Positions 45,237-53,945 are shown, numbered from the stretch's first letter. The stretch: DNA of 61,515 bases from Silanimonas sp. (GCF_027530345.1 NZ_JAPZQK010000014.1:1-61515); one strand, 5' to 3'. The notes: generated by a model from the letters alone, not told the origin. A program made the numbers and translations.

Positions 45237-45794
45237 CTAACCCCGCCAGTTCGCGTGGCGTTCCCAGAACGCCACGCTCCTCGCATACGCCTCGCGGTCG
45301 ATGGGCACCCCGCTGCCGCCTTCGTCCACGCCCAGCGCGTTGCGCATCATCGTGATCGGCGCCATCGGGATCTCGGCCGGCTCGCTGGTGTACATACAGC
45401 CGACGATGCCCCAGTCGGCGTCGATCGGCGTGCCCTCCTTCGCCATCTGCGCGCGGTCGTAAAGGATCACCACCAGGTAGTCGGCTACCGGCGGCTCCAC
45501 GCCCTCGAACCAGCGGTTCAGCACCGGCAACTCGGCCTTGGTGCGCGCCTCGTAGGCCGAGCGCAGCAGGTGCCGATTGTCGTCGGAAATCGGCACCACG
45601 AGGCAGCGCGTGCTCGTCCAGTTGCGGTGCACGTGCAGCTTGCAGAACGGCGCATAGCCGTCGAGCACGGCCACCGGCGGCACCGTGTTCAGGTGTTCGA
45701 CGAACTGCTCCGGCGTGATGTCCTGGATGGTGTTGCGGCGCGGCTCGCGCGGGAACAGGCGGGGTTTGGCGAAATCGGTCAAGGCGATGCTCAT
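45237..45794 (-). CDS. DUF3228 family protein
   Basis: 185 residues from ATG 45792-45794. The characteristic segments FVEHLNTVPPVAVLDGYAPFC, HVHRNWTSTRCLVVPIS and DADWGIVGCMYTSEPAEIPM identify this uncharacterised family. It is predicted to be soluble and cytoplasmic, with a conserved His/Cys set that could bind metal. Convergent with the pseudouridine-synthase gene and divergent from the tricorn gene. No function is known. Confidence 0.87.
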   Translation of the reverse strand: MSIALTDFAKPRLFPREPRRNTIQDITPEQFVEHLNTVPPVAVLDGYAPFCKLHVHRNWTSTRCLVVPISDDNRHLLRSAYEARTKAELPVLNRWFEGVEPPVADYLVVILYDRAQMAKEGTPIDADWGIVGCMYTSEPAEIPMAPITMMRNALGVDEGGSGVPIDREAYARSVAFWERHANWRG

Positions 45795-45891
45795 GCCCGA
45801 AAGCATACCGAGCCATGGGCGGCCGACCCGCACTTGCCGGCTTCACGGGGGTTCGGGCGAAGATGCGGGCTGACTCCCTCGGACTTCGCCG

Positions 45892-48800
45892 ATGCGCCGA
45901 CCGTTCGCCGCCCGTGTCCTCGCGGCTGCCACCCTGTTCGCCGCCGCCCTGCCCGCCTTCGCCGCGCCGGGCTACTACCGCTTCCCGGCCGTGCACGCGG
46001 AGACGATGGTGTTCACCGCCGAAGGCGACCTGTGGTCGGCCCCGCTGGCGGGCGGTGAATCGCAACGCCTCACCACGCACGTGGGGCAGGAAACGCATTC
46101 CGCGCTTTCGCCGGACGGCCGCCGCATCGCCTTCGTCGGCCAGTACGAGGGCCCGGGCGACGTCTACACGATGCCGATCGACGGCGGCCTGCCTAAGCGC
46201 CTGAGCTTCGATGGCGGCCGCGTCGAAGTGCACGGGTGGTCGCCGCAGGGCGAGGTGGTCTACAGCAGCGAAGACCTCGTCGGCCCGACGCTGCGCCGCG
46301 TGCTGCGCCTCGTCGACCCGGCCACGCTGGCCACCCGCGAGCTGCCCCTGCATGACGCGCAGCAGGCCGCCTTCGACGACCGCGGCCGCGTGCTCTTCAC
46401 CCGCTTCGGCGCGCACGTCAACGGCGACAACGCGCGTGGCTACCGCGGCGGCGCGATGGGCCAGTTGTGGCTCTACGACCCGGCCACCGACGCCGAAGCC
46501 CGCCGCCTCGGCAGTGACGCCGACGGCGCCATGCACAGCCCGATGTGGCTGGGCGGCCGCTGGTACTTCATCGGCAACGCCGACGGCCACGACAACCTCT
46601 GGTCGATGGCGGCCGACGGCAGCGACCGTCGCCAGCACACGCTCCATGCGCCCTTCGATGTGCGCGCCGCGCGCACCGACGGCACGCGCATCGTTTACCA
46701 GCGCGGTGCGGACCTTCACGCCTACACGCCCGGCAACAACGACGACCGCGTCGTGCCCGTGGCGCTCGTGTCCGACTTCGAACGCCGCCGCGAGCGCTGG
46801 CTGGAGCGCCCGCTGCGCTTCCTCGAATCGGCCTCGCTGGCCCCGCAGGGCGACCGCTTCGCGGTGACCGTTCGCGGCCGCGTCGCGCTGGCCGGCCCGG
46901 GCCCGCGACGTCGCGTGGAGATTGCGATTCCCCCGGAGCACCGTGCGCGACAGGCCGTGCTTTCGCCCGACGGCCGCCACGTGTACGCCATCGCCGACAC
47001 CGACGGCCGCCCCGAGATCTGGCGCTTCGCCGCCGACGGTTCGAGCGACGCGAAAGCACTCACGCGCGACGGCACGCACCACCGCTGGACGCTGTCGGTG
47101 TCGCCGGACGGCAAGCAGCTCGCGCACACCGACAAGTCCGGCGCCCTGCACCTGCTCGACCTCGACAGCGGCCGCAACACCACCATCGACCGCGGCCGCT
47201 GGGGCGGCGACGACCCGCATGGCCGCATCGCATGGTCGCCCGACAGCCGCGCCCTGGTGTTCTCGCGCGCCGACACGCGCGCCGGCCGCGACCAGATCGT
47301 GCTGTACCGCCTCGGCGATGCCGCGCCCACGGTGCTCACCAGCGACCGCTATGTCTCCTACGCGCCGAGCTTCTCGGCGGACGGCCGCTGGCTCTACTTC
47401 CTCTCCGACCGCGCCTTCGTCGCTTCGCCCAGCGGCCCGTGGGGCGATCGCAACACCGGCCCCGGCTTCGACCGCCGCAGCAAGGTCTACGCGCTGGCCC
47501 TGCAGCCCGGCCTGCGCTTCCCCTTCGCCCTGCCGGATGAACTCGCCCCGGCGACCGAACCCGCGCCAGCGAAGGGCAACGGCGACAGCGAGGCCGCCAC
47601 CGCGGCACCGATCGTCATCGAGGGCCTGGCGCAGCGCCTGTTCGAAGCGCCGGTGCCGCCCGGCAACTACAGCGAACTGCTGGTGGGCACCGACCGGCTC
47701 TACCTGCTCGACCGCGAAGGCGATCGCGGCGTGCTGAAGTCCTTCGGCATCGCCGCGCAGGGCAGCAGCCTCGAAGTGCTGGCCGGCGAAGTGCGAAGCG
47801 CCCAGATCAGCACCGACCGCAAGCGGATTGGCTTCGTGCAGCGCCGCGGCGAAACCGATCCGATCCTCGTCGTCGTCGACGCCGGCCCGAAACTGCCCCC
47901 CGACCTCGCGCCGAACATCGTGCGCGTGGCCGACTGGCGCCTGCCCATCGACCCGCCGCGCGAATGGGCGCAGATGTTCAACGACGCCTGGCGCATGCAC
48001 CGCGATTTCAGCTTCGACGACCGCATGCGCGGGCTCGACTGGGCCGCCGTGCGTGCGCAGTACGAACCGCTGCTGGCGCGGGTCACCGACCGCGCCGAAC
48101 TGGACGACCTGCTGGCGCAGATGATCGCGCCGCTGGGCATCCTGCATTCGCAGGTGCGCGGCAGCGAGCTGCCGGTCGATGCCGAGGCCGCCGCGCCGGC
48201 GATGCTCGGCGCCGCGTTCGAACAGACCGCCGAGGGCCTGCGTATCGCCCGCATCTACCGCACCGATGCCGAACTGCCGTCGGAGCGTTCGCCGCTGGCG
48301 CAGCCCGGCGTCGATGCACGCGATGGCGATCGCCTCGTTGCCGTCAACGGCCGCGCCGTGCGCCACGCCGGTGAACTCGCCGCCGCCCTGCACCACCAGG
48401 CCGGCCAGCAGGTGCTGCTCACGCTCGAACGCGACAGCCGCGAGATCCGCAGCGTCGTGGTGCCGGTCGATGCGCCGCGCAACGCCACCCTGCGCTACAG
48501 CGACTGGGTGCAGGGGCGGATGGCCGAGGTGGAAAGCGCCGGCGAAGGCCGCATCGGCTACCTGCACCTGCGGGCGATGGGCCCGAACGACATCGCCAGC
48601 TTCGTGCGCGACTTCTACGCCAACGTGGATCGCGAAGGCCTCGTCATCGACGTGCGTCGCAACCGCGGCGGCAACATCGATTCGTGGATCATCGCGGCGC
48701 TGCTGCGCCGCACCTGGGCCTTCTGGCAACCGCCGGGCCAGGCGCCGTACTGGAACATGCAGCAGAGCTTCCGTGGCCACCTCGTCGTGCTGACCGACGC

Positions 48801-49182
48801 GCTCACCTATTCCGACGGCGAAACCTTCGCGGCCGGCGTCAAGGCGCTGGGCCTCGGGCCCGTGGTGGGAACGCGCACCAGCGGTGCGGGCATCTGGCTC
48901 GCCGACCGCAACCGCTTGAGCGACGGCGGCTTCGCGCGCATCGCCGAGTTCGGCCAGTTCGGTGCGGACGGGCGCTGGCTGATCGAAGGCCGCGGCGTTA
49001 GTCCGGATGTCGAGGTCGACAATCTGCCGCGCGAGTCCTACGCCGGCCGAGACCGCCAGCTCGAGACGGCGCTCGCGATGCTGAAGGAGAAGCTTTCGGC
49101 CTCGCCGGTGGTGCAACCGCCGGCCCAGCGCATCCCGCCGCCGGACCAGCCGGGGCAGGACGTCGCGCCCGCGGCACGCTGA
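45892..49182 (+). CDS. Tricorn-like S41 protease
   Basis: 1096 residues with a signal peptide (VLAAATLFAAALPAFA), so exported, unlike archaeal cytosolic tricorn. Domain order: two beta-propellers (about 25-330 and 340-620, blades such as GDLWSAPLAGGESQRL, LSPDGRRIAFVG, WSPDSRALVFSR), a mixed helical domain (about 690-760), PDZ (about 780-870, VNGRAVRHAGEL) and the S41 catalytic domain. Catalytic residues fit tricorn spacing: His752 (ILHSQV), nucleophile Ser974 (YSDGE) and Glu1041 (DVEVD). It probably trims peptides in the periplasm. Confidence 0.92.
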   Translation: MRRPFAARVLAAATLFAAALPAFAAPGYYRFPAVHAETMVFTAEGDLWSAPLAGGESQRLTTHVGQETHSALSPDGRRIAFVGQYEGPGDVYTMPIDGGLPKRLSFDGGRVEVHGWSPQGEVVYSSEDLVGPTLRRVLRLVDPATLATRELPLHDAQQAAFDDRGRVLFTRFGAHVNGDNARGYRGGAMGQLWLYDPATDAEARRLGSDADGAMHSPMWLGGRWYFIGNADGHDNLWSMAADGSDRRQHTLHAPFDVRAARTDGTRIVYQRGADLHAYTPGNNDDRVVPVALVSDFERRRERWLERPLRFLESASLAPQGDRFAVTVRGRVALAGPGPRRRVEIAIPPEHRARQAVLSPDGRHVYAIADTDGRPEIWRFAADGSSDAKALTRDGTHHRWTLSVSPDGKQLAHTDKSGALHLLDLDSGRNTTIDRGRWGGDDPHGRIAWSPDSRALVFSRADTRAGRDQIVLYRLGDAAPTVLTSDRYVSYAPSFSADGRWLYFLSDRAFVASPSGPWGDRNTGPGFDRRSKVYALALQPGLRFPFALPDELAPATEPAPAKGNGDSEAATAAPIVIEGLAQRLFEAPVPPGNYSELLVGTDRLYLLDREGDRGVLKSFGIAAQGSSLEVLAGEVRSAQISTDRKRIGFVQRRGETDPILVVVDAGPKLPPDLAPNIVRVADWRLPIDPPREWAQMFNDAWRMHRDFSFDDRMRGLDWAAVRAQYEPLLARVTDRAELDDLLAQMIAPLGILHSQVRGSELPVDAEAAAPAMLGAAFEQTAEGLRIARIYRTDAELPSERSPLAQPGVDARDGDRLVAVNGRAVRHAGELAAALHHQAGQQVLLTLERDSREIRSVVVPVDAPRNATLRYSDWVQGRMAEVESAGEGRIGYLHLRAMGPNDIASFVRDFYANVDREGLVIDVRRNRGGNIDSWIIAALLRRTWAFWQPPGQAPYWNMQQSFRGHLVVLTDALTYSDGETFAAGVKALGLGPVVGTRTSGAGIWLADRNRLSDGGFARIAEFGQFGADGRWLIEGRGVSPDVEVDNLPRESYAGRDRQLETALAMLKEKLSASPVVQPPAQRIPPPDQPGQDVAPAAR

Positions 49183-49189
49183 GGCGATA

Positions 49190-49213
49190 GCCGCGGCGTC
49201 GAAGCGCCGCGGC
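49190..49213. terminator. Bidirectional hairpin between convergent genes
   Basis: Perfect 9-bp stem GCCGCGGCG / CGCCGCGGC with a 6-base loop, between the stops of the tricorn gene and the 72-aa gene on the other strand. No T tract on either side. Confidence 0.55.
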
Positions 49214-49222
49214 GGAGAACGT

Positions 49223-49441
49223 TTACTTCGCGGCGTCTTCCGGCTTCGCCGCTACCGGCTCGGCTTGGATGCGCTTCAGCACCGTCGTGGTGGCCAGCAC
49301 TTCCACCTTCCCGCCGGCGGCCTCGAAGGCCGCGAGGTGCGCGTCGATGTGCGCGCTGGTGAGCGTGCGCGCGGACTCAGCCTTGCGCTGGTAGGGCGGT
49401 GCCGACGAACTGGCGTTCGGCATGAAGGAGCGGGTCGTCAT
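49223..49441 (-). CDS. 72-residue protein of unknown function
   Basis: The start ATG overlaps the YkgJ stop by 4 bp, so it is translationally coupled and last of a three-gene unit. The first 30 residues are polar and likely disordered. The rest is AHIDAHLAAFEAAGGKVEVLATTTVLKRI, an amphipathic helix plus a short strand of the kind found in small nucleic-acid- or partner-binding proteins. I do not recognise a family with confidence. Confidence 0.6.
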   Translation of the reverse strand: MTTRSFMPNASSSAPPYQRKAESARTLTSAHIDAHLAAFEAAGGKVEVLATTTVLKRIQAEPVAAKPEDAAK

Positions 49442-49770
49442 GGAGCGTCTCCGATCAGTTGCACGGGAATGCCGCGGCCATCGCCGCGACCGTAGTAGTC
49501 CTCACGGATGGCCTCGCAATACGGGCCACCCATGTGGAAGCGACGACACACCTCGGGGCGCGCGTCGTAGATCGAGCAATTCATGCGCGCGCCGTCGATG
49601 GCGACGCACCAGCCATCCTCGTCGCGGGCCATGACGGTGAGGCCTTCGTCGGTGAGCTCGGTGAGGTGCTCGGCGATGCCGTCCTCCGGATCGACGATGA
49701 CGGTGAGCCGGCAGCACACGGCGTCGCAGTGGCGGCAGTCGGCCGCTTCGCCCGCGCGTTTCGCGTTCAT
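49438..49770 (-). CDS. YkgJ-family cysteine-cluster protein
   Basis: 110 residues from ATG 49768-49770. It contains the conserved CxxCxxxCC pattern (DCRHCDAVCC) at the N-terminus and a second cluster with CSIYDARPEVCRRFHMGGPYC, the UPF0153/YkgJ signature that coordinates a zinc or iron-sulfur centre. Partner genes differ among genomes and its role is unknown. ATGA overlaps on both sides tie it to the methyltransferase gene upstream and the 72-aa gene downstream. Confidence 0.9.
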   Translation of the reverse strand: MNAKRAGEAADCRHCDAVCCRLTVIVDPEDGIAEHLTELTDEGLTVMARDEDGWCVAIDGARMNCSIYDARPEVCRRFHMGGPYCEAIREDYYGRGDGRGIPVQLIGDAP

Positions 49771-50537
49771 GCGGCGCACCGCTGGCGCTGGTAGCGCAGC
49801 GTGGCCACGGGCCCGAGCCGCGAGGCATCGCCCGCGGTCGCCGCCATCGGCAGGAAACCGTGCCCCGACAGGGCCTTGCCCAGCTTGGCGGCATAGCCGC
49901 GCCCGGCATCCGTGACGATCACATCCGCATCGTCGGCGGCGTAATCGGCGATCACCTGGGCCACCACTTCGGCTTGGCCGCGCTCGTACAGCACGTCACC
50001 GGCGATGATCAGGTCGAAGCGGCCCAGGGTCGGGCGCGCGCCGGCCCAGCCCAGCCGGCGGTAATGCAGCGCCGGCAGGCCGTTGAGGGCGGCGTTGTAG
50101 GCGAGGAAGGTCTCGGCCAGCGGGTGCAGGTCGGTGGCTAGAACGTCAGCGCCGCGCCGTTGCAGCACGAGGCTGGCCAAGCCGATGCCACAGCCCAGCT
50201 CGAGCACGCGCTTACCGGCCACGTCGAACTCGTGCATCGCCTCGGCCAGCCGCTGGCCGGCCGGCCACAGCTGCCCGAACAGGGGCCATTGCGCACTGGA
50301 GATGCCCGCCCGCTCGGCGTCGCCGTCCGGGTCGGCGAACTGCTGGTGGTCGGTGAGGACGCGAAGGCGGTAGGCATCGCCCAACACGTCGACGTCGATG
50401 ATTCGAGCGGTGTAACCGGAGATGCCGGTGCTCCCGGAGAGGCCACCACGGCGGGCCGTGGCGCGGAGGAAGGGAGCGGAACGGGCGGCCTGAGGGGCCG
50501 AGCGCGACGCAATAAGGAGACGTGAAACCGACCCCAT
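49767..50537 (-). CDS. Class I SAM-dependent methyltransferase (Methyltransf_16 type)
   Basis: 256 residues from ATG 50535-50537. The first about 60 residues are Arg/Ser-rich and less conserved, so a later start is possible. The methyltransferase core has QLWPAGQRLAEAM, the SAM loop VLELGCGIGLASLVLQRRGADVLATDL, and FDLIIAGDVLYERGQ, the (D/N)xLY motif of the METTL21/FAM86/nicotinamide-methyltransferase-like group, whose members methylate protein lysines or small amines. First gene of an overlapping three-gene operon. Confidence 0.85.
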   Translation of the reverse strand: MGSVSRLLIASRSAPQAARSAPFLRATARRGGLSGSTGISGYTARIIDVDVLGDAYRLRVLTDHQQFADPDGDAERAGISSAQWPLFGQLWPAGQRLAEAMHEFDVAGKRVLELGCGIGLASLVLQRRGADVLATDLHPLAETFLAYNAALNGLPALHYRRLGWAGARPTLGRFDLIIAGDVLYERGQAEVVAQVIADYAADDADVIVTDAGRGYAAKLGKALSGHGFLPMAATAGDASRLGPVATLRYQRQRCAA

Positions 50538-50596
50538 CCTACGCCCTTCCGGGGGGACGCCCCTGAATGCCCCCCCTCCCCCTCCCCGACACGCCC

Positions 50597-51457
50597 TCAG
50601 GAGGCCGCCGGCAGCCCCTCGAGCGCGGCGCTCGCACGGAACTCGCGCGGCGACACACCCACCACCTTCTTGAAGGCCTTCGAGAACACGAAGGGATCGC
50701 CGTAACCCACGGCATTCGCCACCGCGACGATCGAGGCACCCGGCCGCACCAGCAGGCCCATCGCCCGCTGCACGCGCAACTGGCGCAGGTAGCCCAGCGG
50801 GCTCTCGCCCACCAGCGTCTTGAACTTCGCCGCGAAGGCCGAGCGCGACAGGCCGGCCACGTCGGCGAGCCCTTCCAGCGACCAATCGTGTTCCGGCGAT
50901 GCGTGCAAGCGCTCCAGCGCTTGGCGGATGCCCGGCGCGCGCAGCGCCGCCGCCAGCGACAGCGGCCGCACGCCCTCGCCTTCGACGATGCGCCGCAGCA
51001 CCTGCACGAACGCGGCTTCGATCAGCGCATGCAAAGCGGCCTCGCTGCCCAGCGCTGCCTCGCGGCGCTCTTCGCGCAGCAGGTCGGCGAGCCGCCGCAG
51101 GCGATCACCGCTCGATGCACTCGGCGCCGGTACCACGCACCAGTTCGGCAGTTCGCGGAACAACGGGTGCACCGGCGCGTGCGGCAGCAGGTAGGCCGCA
51201 CTCATCACCGTCGCCACGCCCTCCGCGTGCAGCGCGTGGTGGCAGCCGCGGGTCATGAAGGCGACGTCCCCCGGGCCCAAGCGGATCGGCTCGCCAGCCG
51301 CTTCCGGCCGCACCGTGATCGCGCCTTCCAGCACCAGGTGGAAGCCGAAGCTGCGCCCGCAGGGAAAGCGCCGCACCTCGCCGTCGGCGAAATCGCCGAG
51401 GTCGAGCACGCGCTGCTGCAGGCCGGATTGGCGGAGGAGATCGGTGAGCAGGTCCAT
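50597..51457 (-). CDS. AraC-family regulator with N-terminal cupin
   Basis: 286 residues. An N-terminal cupin-like sensor (LVLEGAITVRPEAAGEPIRLGPGDVAFMTRGCHHAL, residues about 40-80) and a C-terminal double HTH (IRQALERLHASPEHDWSLEGLADVAGLSRSAFAAKFKTLVGESP, then the second HTH ending FSKAFKKVVGVSPREFR). This is the 'cupin_6' type often paired with an adjacent SDR/NmrA reductase. Divergent from the NmrA-like gene across 117 bp, its probable target. Confidence 0.92.
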   Translation of the reverse strand: MDLLTDLLRQSGLQQRVLDLGDFADGEVRRFPCGRSFGFHLVLEGAITVRPEAAGEPIRLGPGDVAFMTRGCHHALHAEGVATVMSAAYLLPHAPVHPLFRELPNWCVVPAPSASSGDRLRRLADLLREERREAALGSEAALHALIEAAFVQVLRRIVEGEGVRPLSLAAALRAPGIRQALERLHASPEHDWSLEGLADVAGLSRSAFAAKFKTLVGESPLGYLRQLRVQRAMGLLVRPGASIVAVANAVGYGDPFVFSKAFKKVVGVSPREFRASAALEGLPAAS

Positions 51458-51574
51458 GGGGTGGCCGGGCTGGAATCAGGACGAAACGACAGGAATCGTG
51501 GATTTAGTGCCATTCCAGTCTTGCACGCCGAAGCGGAGCATGCACGCCATTCCCACCACCCCGGAGTCCTCCCC

Positions 51575-52408
51575 ATGCCCACCACCCTCGTCATCGGCGC
51601 CACCGGCACCGTCGGTTCCGCCCTCGTCCCGGACCTCCTCGCCCGCGGCCACACCGTGCGCCGCGCCACCCGCCGAGCCCGTGAGCCGGGCGATGTCGCC
51701 CTCGACCTGCTGAGCGGCGCAGGCCTCGACGCCGCCCTCGCCGGCGTCGACCGCGTGTTCCTGATGGCGCCTCCCGGCCACACCGGGCAGGACCGCTTCC
51801 TCGTGCCGGTGATCGACGCCGCCGCGCGCCACGGCGTCGGCAAGCTCGTGCTGATGACCGCGATGGGCGTCGACGCCGACCCCACCGCGCCGCTGAGCCT
51901 CAGCGAAGCGCATCTGCGCCGCAGCGGCGTGCCGGCCGCCATCGTCCGGCCGAACTGGTTCATGCAGAACTTCCACACCTTCTGGATGGGCAGCATCGCC
52001 GCCACCGGCGACGTGCAGTTGCCGGTGGGCAATGCGAAAGCCAGCTTCATCGATGCGCGTGATATCGCCGCCGTCGCCGCCGTGCTGCTCGACCGCCCGC
52101 AGGACGAACCCAAGGCCTTCGACCTCACCGGCCCCGAGGCGCTCGACCACGCCACCGCTGCGAACCTCATCAGCGCCGCCACCGGCAAGACGATCGGCTT
52201 CCGCGACATCACGCCCGAAGCGATGCGCGCTCCGCTGCTGCAGGCCGGCCTGCCCGCCGACTACGCCGAGTTCCTGCTCGTCATCCTCGGCTTCTTGAAG
52301 GCCGGCTACGCCGAGCGCACCACGCCGCACGTGGCCGCCCTGCTCGGCCGCCCGGCTCGGGATTTCGCGAGCTATGCCCGCGATTACGCGGAGGCGTGGC
52401 GCGGCTGA
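51575..52408 (+). CDS. NmrA-like atypical SDR (NAD(P)H-binding) protein
   Basis: 277 residues. The Rossmann start LVIGATGTVGSALVPDLLARGH carries the GxxGxxG dinucleotide motif, and the NmrA-type core continues with VDRVFLMAPPGHTGQD, LVLMTAMGVD and VRPNWFMQNFHTF. It lacks the classical YxxxK catalytic pair, as NmrA-like proteins do. These act as NADPH sensors or quinone oxidoreductases. Controlled, by context, by the divergent AraC regulator. Confidence 0.9.
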   Translation: MPTTLVIGATGTVGSALVPDLLARGHTVRRATRRAREPGDVALDLLSGAGLDAALAGVDRVFLMAPPGHTGQDRFLVPVIDAAARHGVGKLVLMTAMGVDADPTAPLSLSEAHLRRSGVPAAIVRPNWFMQNFHTFWMGSIAATGDVQLPVGNAKASFIDARDIAAVAAVLLDRPQDEPKAFDLTGPEALDHATAANLISAATGKTIGFRDITPEAMRAPLLQAGLPADYAEFLLVILGFLKAGYAERTTPHVAALLGRPARDFASYARDYAEAWRG

Positions 52409-52532
52409 GGCCGCATTCCGGTCAACGTGCGCCGACGCACCGACGTCGCGGCGCCACGGGCCCAGCATCGTTCTCGACGCCCCAGGCATCCTGCCTCGGG
52501 CGTCGCCCCCCCCGGAACGATGGAGATCACTG

Positions 52533-52802
52533 ATGAACCTCATGATCTGGCTTGTCGTCGGCAGCGTCATCGGTTGGCTCGCCGGCGTGGTGATGAATGC
52601 CGGCGATCCCCAAGACACCGCCCTCAATGTCATCGCTGGCATCGCCGGCGCGATCCTCGGCGGGTGGTTCCTCACCCCCATGGTCGGCAGCGGCACCCTC
52701 CACTGGGGTGACTTCAGCTCGACCGCACTGCCGGTATCGCTGATCGGAGCGGCGATCCTGATCGCCATCCTCACCATGTTCCGCACCGTCGCCGATCACT
52801 GA
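52533..52802 (+). CDS. GlsB/YeaQ/YmgE-family stress membrane protein
   Basis: 89 residues with three hydrophobic segments. It begins MNLMIWLVVGSVIGWLAGVV and shows the family glycine motifs NVIAGIAGAILGGWF and SLIGAAILIAILTMFR. These proteins are induced by general, acid or osmotic stress in many bacteria; exact role unknown (the name 'transglycosylase-associated' is historical). A GGAG site lies 8 bases upstream of ATG 52533. Followed after 50 bp by another small envelope-type gene. Confidence 0.9.
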   Translation: MNLMIWLVVGSVIGWLAGVVMNAGDPQDTALNVIAGIAGAILGGWFLTPMVGSGTLHWGDFSSTALPVSLIGAAILIAILTMFRTVADH

Positions 52803-52852
52803 GCCTCTCGCGCCACGCCCTCCCCCGCCCCCCGACCGCAAGGATTCCCCCC

Positions 52853-53347
52853 ATGAACACCCCCCAAGAACCGCGCATCGCCGCCAATAGCGCCACCCAT
52901 CCCGATCCGATCACCGGCGCTCCCGGCGCCCATCCCCTCGGCACCGGCGTGGGGGCCACCCTCGGGGCCGTCGCCGCTGGCGCCGCAGTTGGCACGGTGG
53001 CCGGCCCAGTCGGCACCTTGGTCGGCGCGGCCACTGGCGCCGTCGTCGGCGGGCTCGCCGGCAAGGGCGTGGCGGAAGCTATCGACCCCACCAAGGAAGA
53101 CGCCTATTGGCGCGAGAACTTCCGCAGCCGCCACTACGTCAACCAAGGCGCCACGTACGACGACTACGGCCCCGCGTATGGCTTCGGCGTCGAATCCGCC
53201 AGCCGCCATCCGGGCCGCAGCTTCGACGACGCCGAGCTGGAACTCTCCCGACAGTGGACCACGCGCACCGGCACCTCGACGCTCGGCTGGAACCAGGCCA
53301 AGGACGCGGCCCGTGATGCCTGGGACAGGCTCAACCATCCCCACTGA
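52853..53347 (+). CDS. Glycine-zipper stress-type protein
   Basis: 164 residues. A hydrophilic N-terminus is followed by a long glycine/alanine-rich membrane-associating zipper (GVGATLGAVAAGAAVGTVAGPVG and VGAATGAVVGGLAGKG, residues about 33-72). The hydrophilic C-terminal domain contains DPTKEDAYWRENFRSRHYV and YDDYGPAYGFGVES, which recurs in a family of uncharacterised proteobacterial proteins usually next to stress genes. Same strand and close to the GlsB-like gene, so likely co-expressed under envelope or osmotic stress. Confidence 0.75.
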   Translation: MNTPQEPRIAANSATHPDPITGAPGAHPLGTGVGATLGAVAAGAAVGTVAGPVGTLVGAATGAVVGGLAGKGVAEAIDPTKEDAYWRENFRSRHYVNQGATYDDYGPAYGFGVESASRHPGRSFDDAELELSRQWTTRTGTSTLGWNQAKDAARDAWDRLNHPH

Positions 53348-53387
53348 CGCCGCACCTCTTCGGGGACGGGCTGACGACCCTCTCCGA

Positions 53388-53489
53388 AGCGAATGGTCCG
53401 ACGAGATCCACCCCACCGACCCCGGCTACGAGCGCATCGCGCGGGAGTACTGGCAGCCGATGCTGCGGCGGGTGTTCGAGGGGTTGTGA
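53388..53489 (+). pseudogene. Orphan C-terminal fragment resembling an SGNH hydrolase
   Basis: 33 codons read SEWSDEIHPTDPGYERIARE and end in YWQPMLRRVFEGL, then TGA. The EIHPTxxGYxxIA pattern is the block-V end (catalytic Asp/His) of SGNH/GDSL-type hydrolases. No upstream part of such a gene exists in frame, and the fragment lies directly after an intact unrelated gene. It is most simply a leftover of a deleted gene. The match is by motif only. Confidence 0.4.
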
Positions 53490-53493
53490 GGCC

Positions 53494-53784
53494 TCAGGCG
53501 GCCAAACGCTCGATCTTTCGGAGGTCTTTGCCGATCGCGCGGCGCGCTTCTTCGAGATCGTAGTCGGCCTGCAAGCCGAGCCAGAAGCGTTCGCTGGTGC
53601 CCAACACGGCCGCGAGCCGGACCGCGGTATCGGCGCTGATGCTGCGCTTGCCGAGGACGATCTCGTTGATGCGGCGAGGCGGCACGCCGGCCGCGCGGGC
53701 CAAGGCGTTCTGGCTGATGCCGAGCGGCACGAGGAACTCTTCGAGCAGCACCTCGCCGGGATGGATGTTCGGCAGCGTCTTCAT
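53494..53784 (-). CDS. higA: HigA-family antitoxin
   Basis: 96 residues. The XRE-type HTH of the HigA addiction-module antidote family: NIHPGEVLLEEFLVPLGISQNALARAAGVPPRRINEI, then ADTAVRLAAVLGTSERFWLGLQADYDLE. Antitoxins of this group bind their toxin (HigB, an RNase of the RelE fold) and repress their own promoter. The toxin gene upstream is only half length here. A perfect palindrome at 53946-53966 is a good operator candidate. Confidence 0.92.
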   Translation of the reverse strand: MKTLPNIHPGEVLLEEFLVPLGISQNALARAAGVPPRRINEIVLGKRSISADTAVRLAAVLGTSERFWLGLQADYDLEEARRAIGKDLRKIERLAA

Positions 53785-53921
53785 GGTCGGCCCACCTTGC
53801 TCGCGTTGTGCAGCATGCGCAGCTTCCTCCGGGCGACGTTCTGGACCTCTATCGACAGCCGCCGGCTGGGGAGGCCAGCCCAGACCTTCGCCGTCGCCTT
53901 GTCGGCGAAGCTCCGGATCAC
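53781..53921 (-). pseudogene. higB: HigB-type toxin, about half deleted
   Basis: From GTG 53919-53921 the frame reads VIRSFADKATAKVWAGL and SIEVQNVARRKLRMLHNASK, an unmistakable HigB N-terminal half, and then ends GRP and TGA. HigB toxins are about 92 residues. The missing second half carries the conserved RxEALKGxRxGQYSIRIN and WRICF strand region and the catalytic C-terminal residues. The TGA overlaps the higA ATG (ATGA), the usual toxin-antitoxin coupling, so the deletion kept the junction with the antitoxin. The product should have no RNase activity. Confidence 0.85.
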
Positions 53922-53945
53922 GCGGAAACCCCATCGCCGCCACCA

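Noticed and set aside
45109-49116. A very long open frame antisense to the tricorn gene
   Set aside because: High GC removes stop codons on the opposite strand. The translation is low-complexity (Arg/His/Ala-rich), while the sense frame has a complete domain and active-site set.
53846-53921. HigB start codon at the ATG upstream of 53921
   Set aside because: That ATG is in a different frame; only GTG 53919-53921 leads into the HigB sequence VIRSF.
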